Origin: Candidatus Bathyarchaeota archaeon
GTDB lineage: Archaea > Thermoproteota > Bathyarchaeia > RBG-16-48-13 > GCA-020345945
Assembly (NCBI GenBank): GCA_020345945.1
Contig: CP070773.1
Coordinates: 878,201 to 884,043, forward strand
Direction: 5' to 3'
Length of the DNA stretch: 5,843 bases
The notes beneath the pieces were generated by a model that saw nothing but the letters and a program-made list of their open reading frames with translations, made no database searches and was not told the origin of the DNA. Made by a program: the position numbers and the translations under genes. Below, in pieces: positions 5,843-5,843 of this stretch. Each line of letters opens with the position of its first letter. Position 1 is the first letter of the stretch.

Positions 5843-5843
5843 T

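Overview
The window reads as ordinary chromosomal DNA from an archaeon. The small-subunit ribosomal protein uS10 is of archaeal type, the DNA ligase is ATP-dependent and of the archaeal replicative type, and the small metabolic genes are closely packed. Three genes have good Shine-Dalgarno sequences exactly 9 nt before their ATG, while others have weak or no leaders. The phylum cannot be fixed from the sequence alone. A TACK-type lineage such as Bathyarchaeia is only a guess.

Layout from left to right. Positions 2-1135 (+) hold the 3' part of a soluble protein that I do not recognise; its frame is still open at the window edge. It converges on uS10 (1259-1567, -). Upstream of uS10 and on the same strand is an E1-like adenylyltransferase of the HesA/MoeB/ThiF family (1735-2478, -). 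It is divergently paired across 128 bp with a MoaD/ThiS/SAMP-type ubiquitin-like protein ending in Gly-Gly-Gly (2607-2897, +). A 181-nt gap with several inverted repeats follows. Then come an acylphosphatase (3079-3393, +) and a HAD-IA phosphatase (3420-4130, +), 26 nt apart and probably one operon. Last is the ATP-dependent DNA ligase (4176-5771, -), convergent with the HAD gene. A further gene may end upstream of the ligase with a 4-nt ATGA overlap.

Functional links. The E1-like enzyme and the ubiquitin-like protein are the clearest pair. The E1 would adenylate the C-terminal glycine of the small protein, for molybdopterin synthesis, tRNA thiolation or protein modification. The sequence does not say which. 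The E1 keeps its ATP-site residues and four zinc cysteines but has no cysteine at the usual thioester position. The acylphosphatase and the HAD enzyme are both small phosphohydrolases of unknown physiological substrate.

I found no mobile element, CRISPR array, tRNA, rRNA or defence system. No gap exceeds 300 bases. The least explained items are the 5'-truncated first gene, the structured gap at 2896-3007, and the cysteine-less E1 with its GGG-tailed partner.
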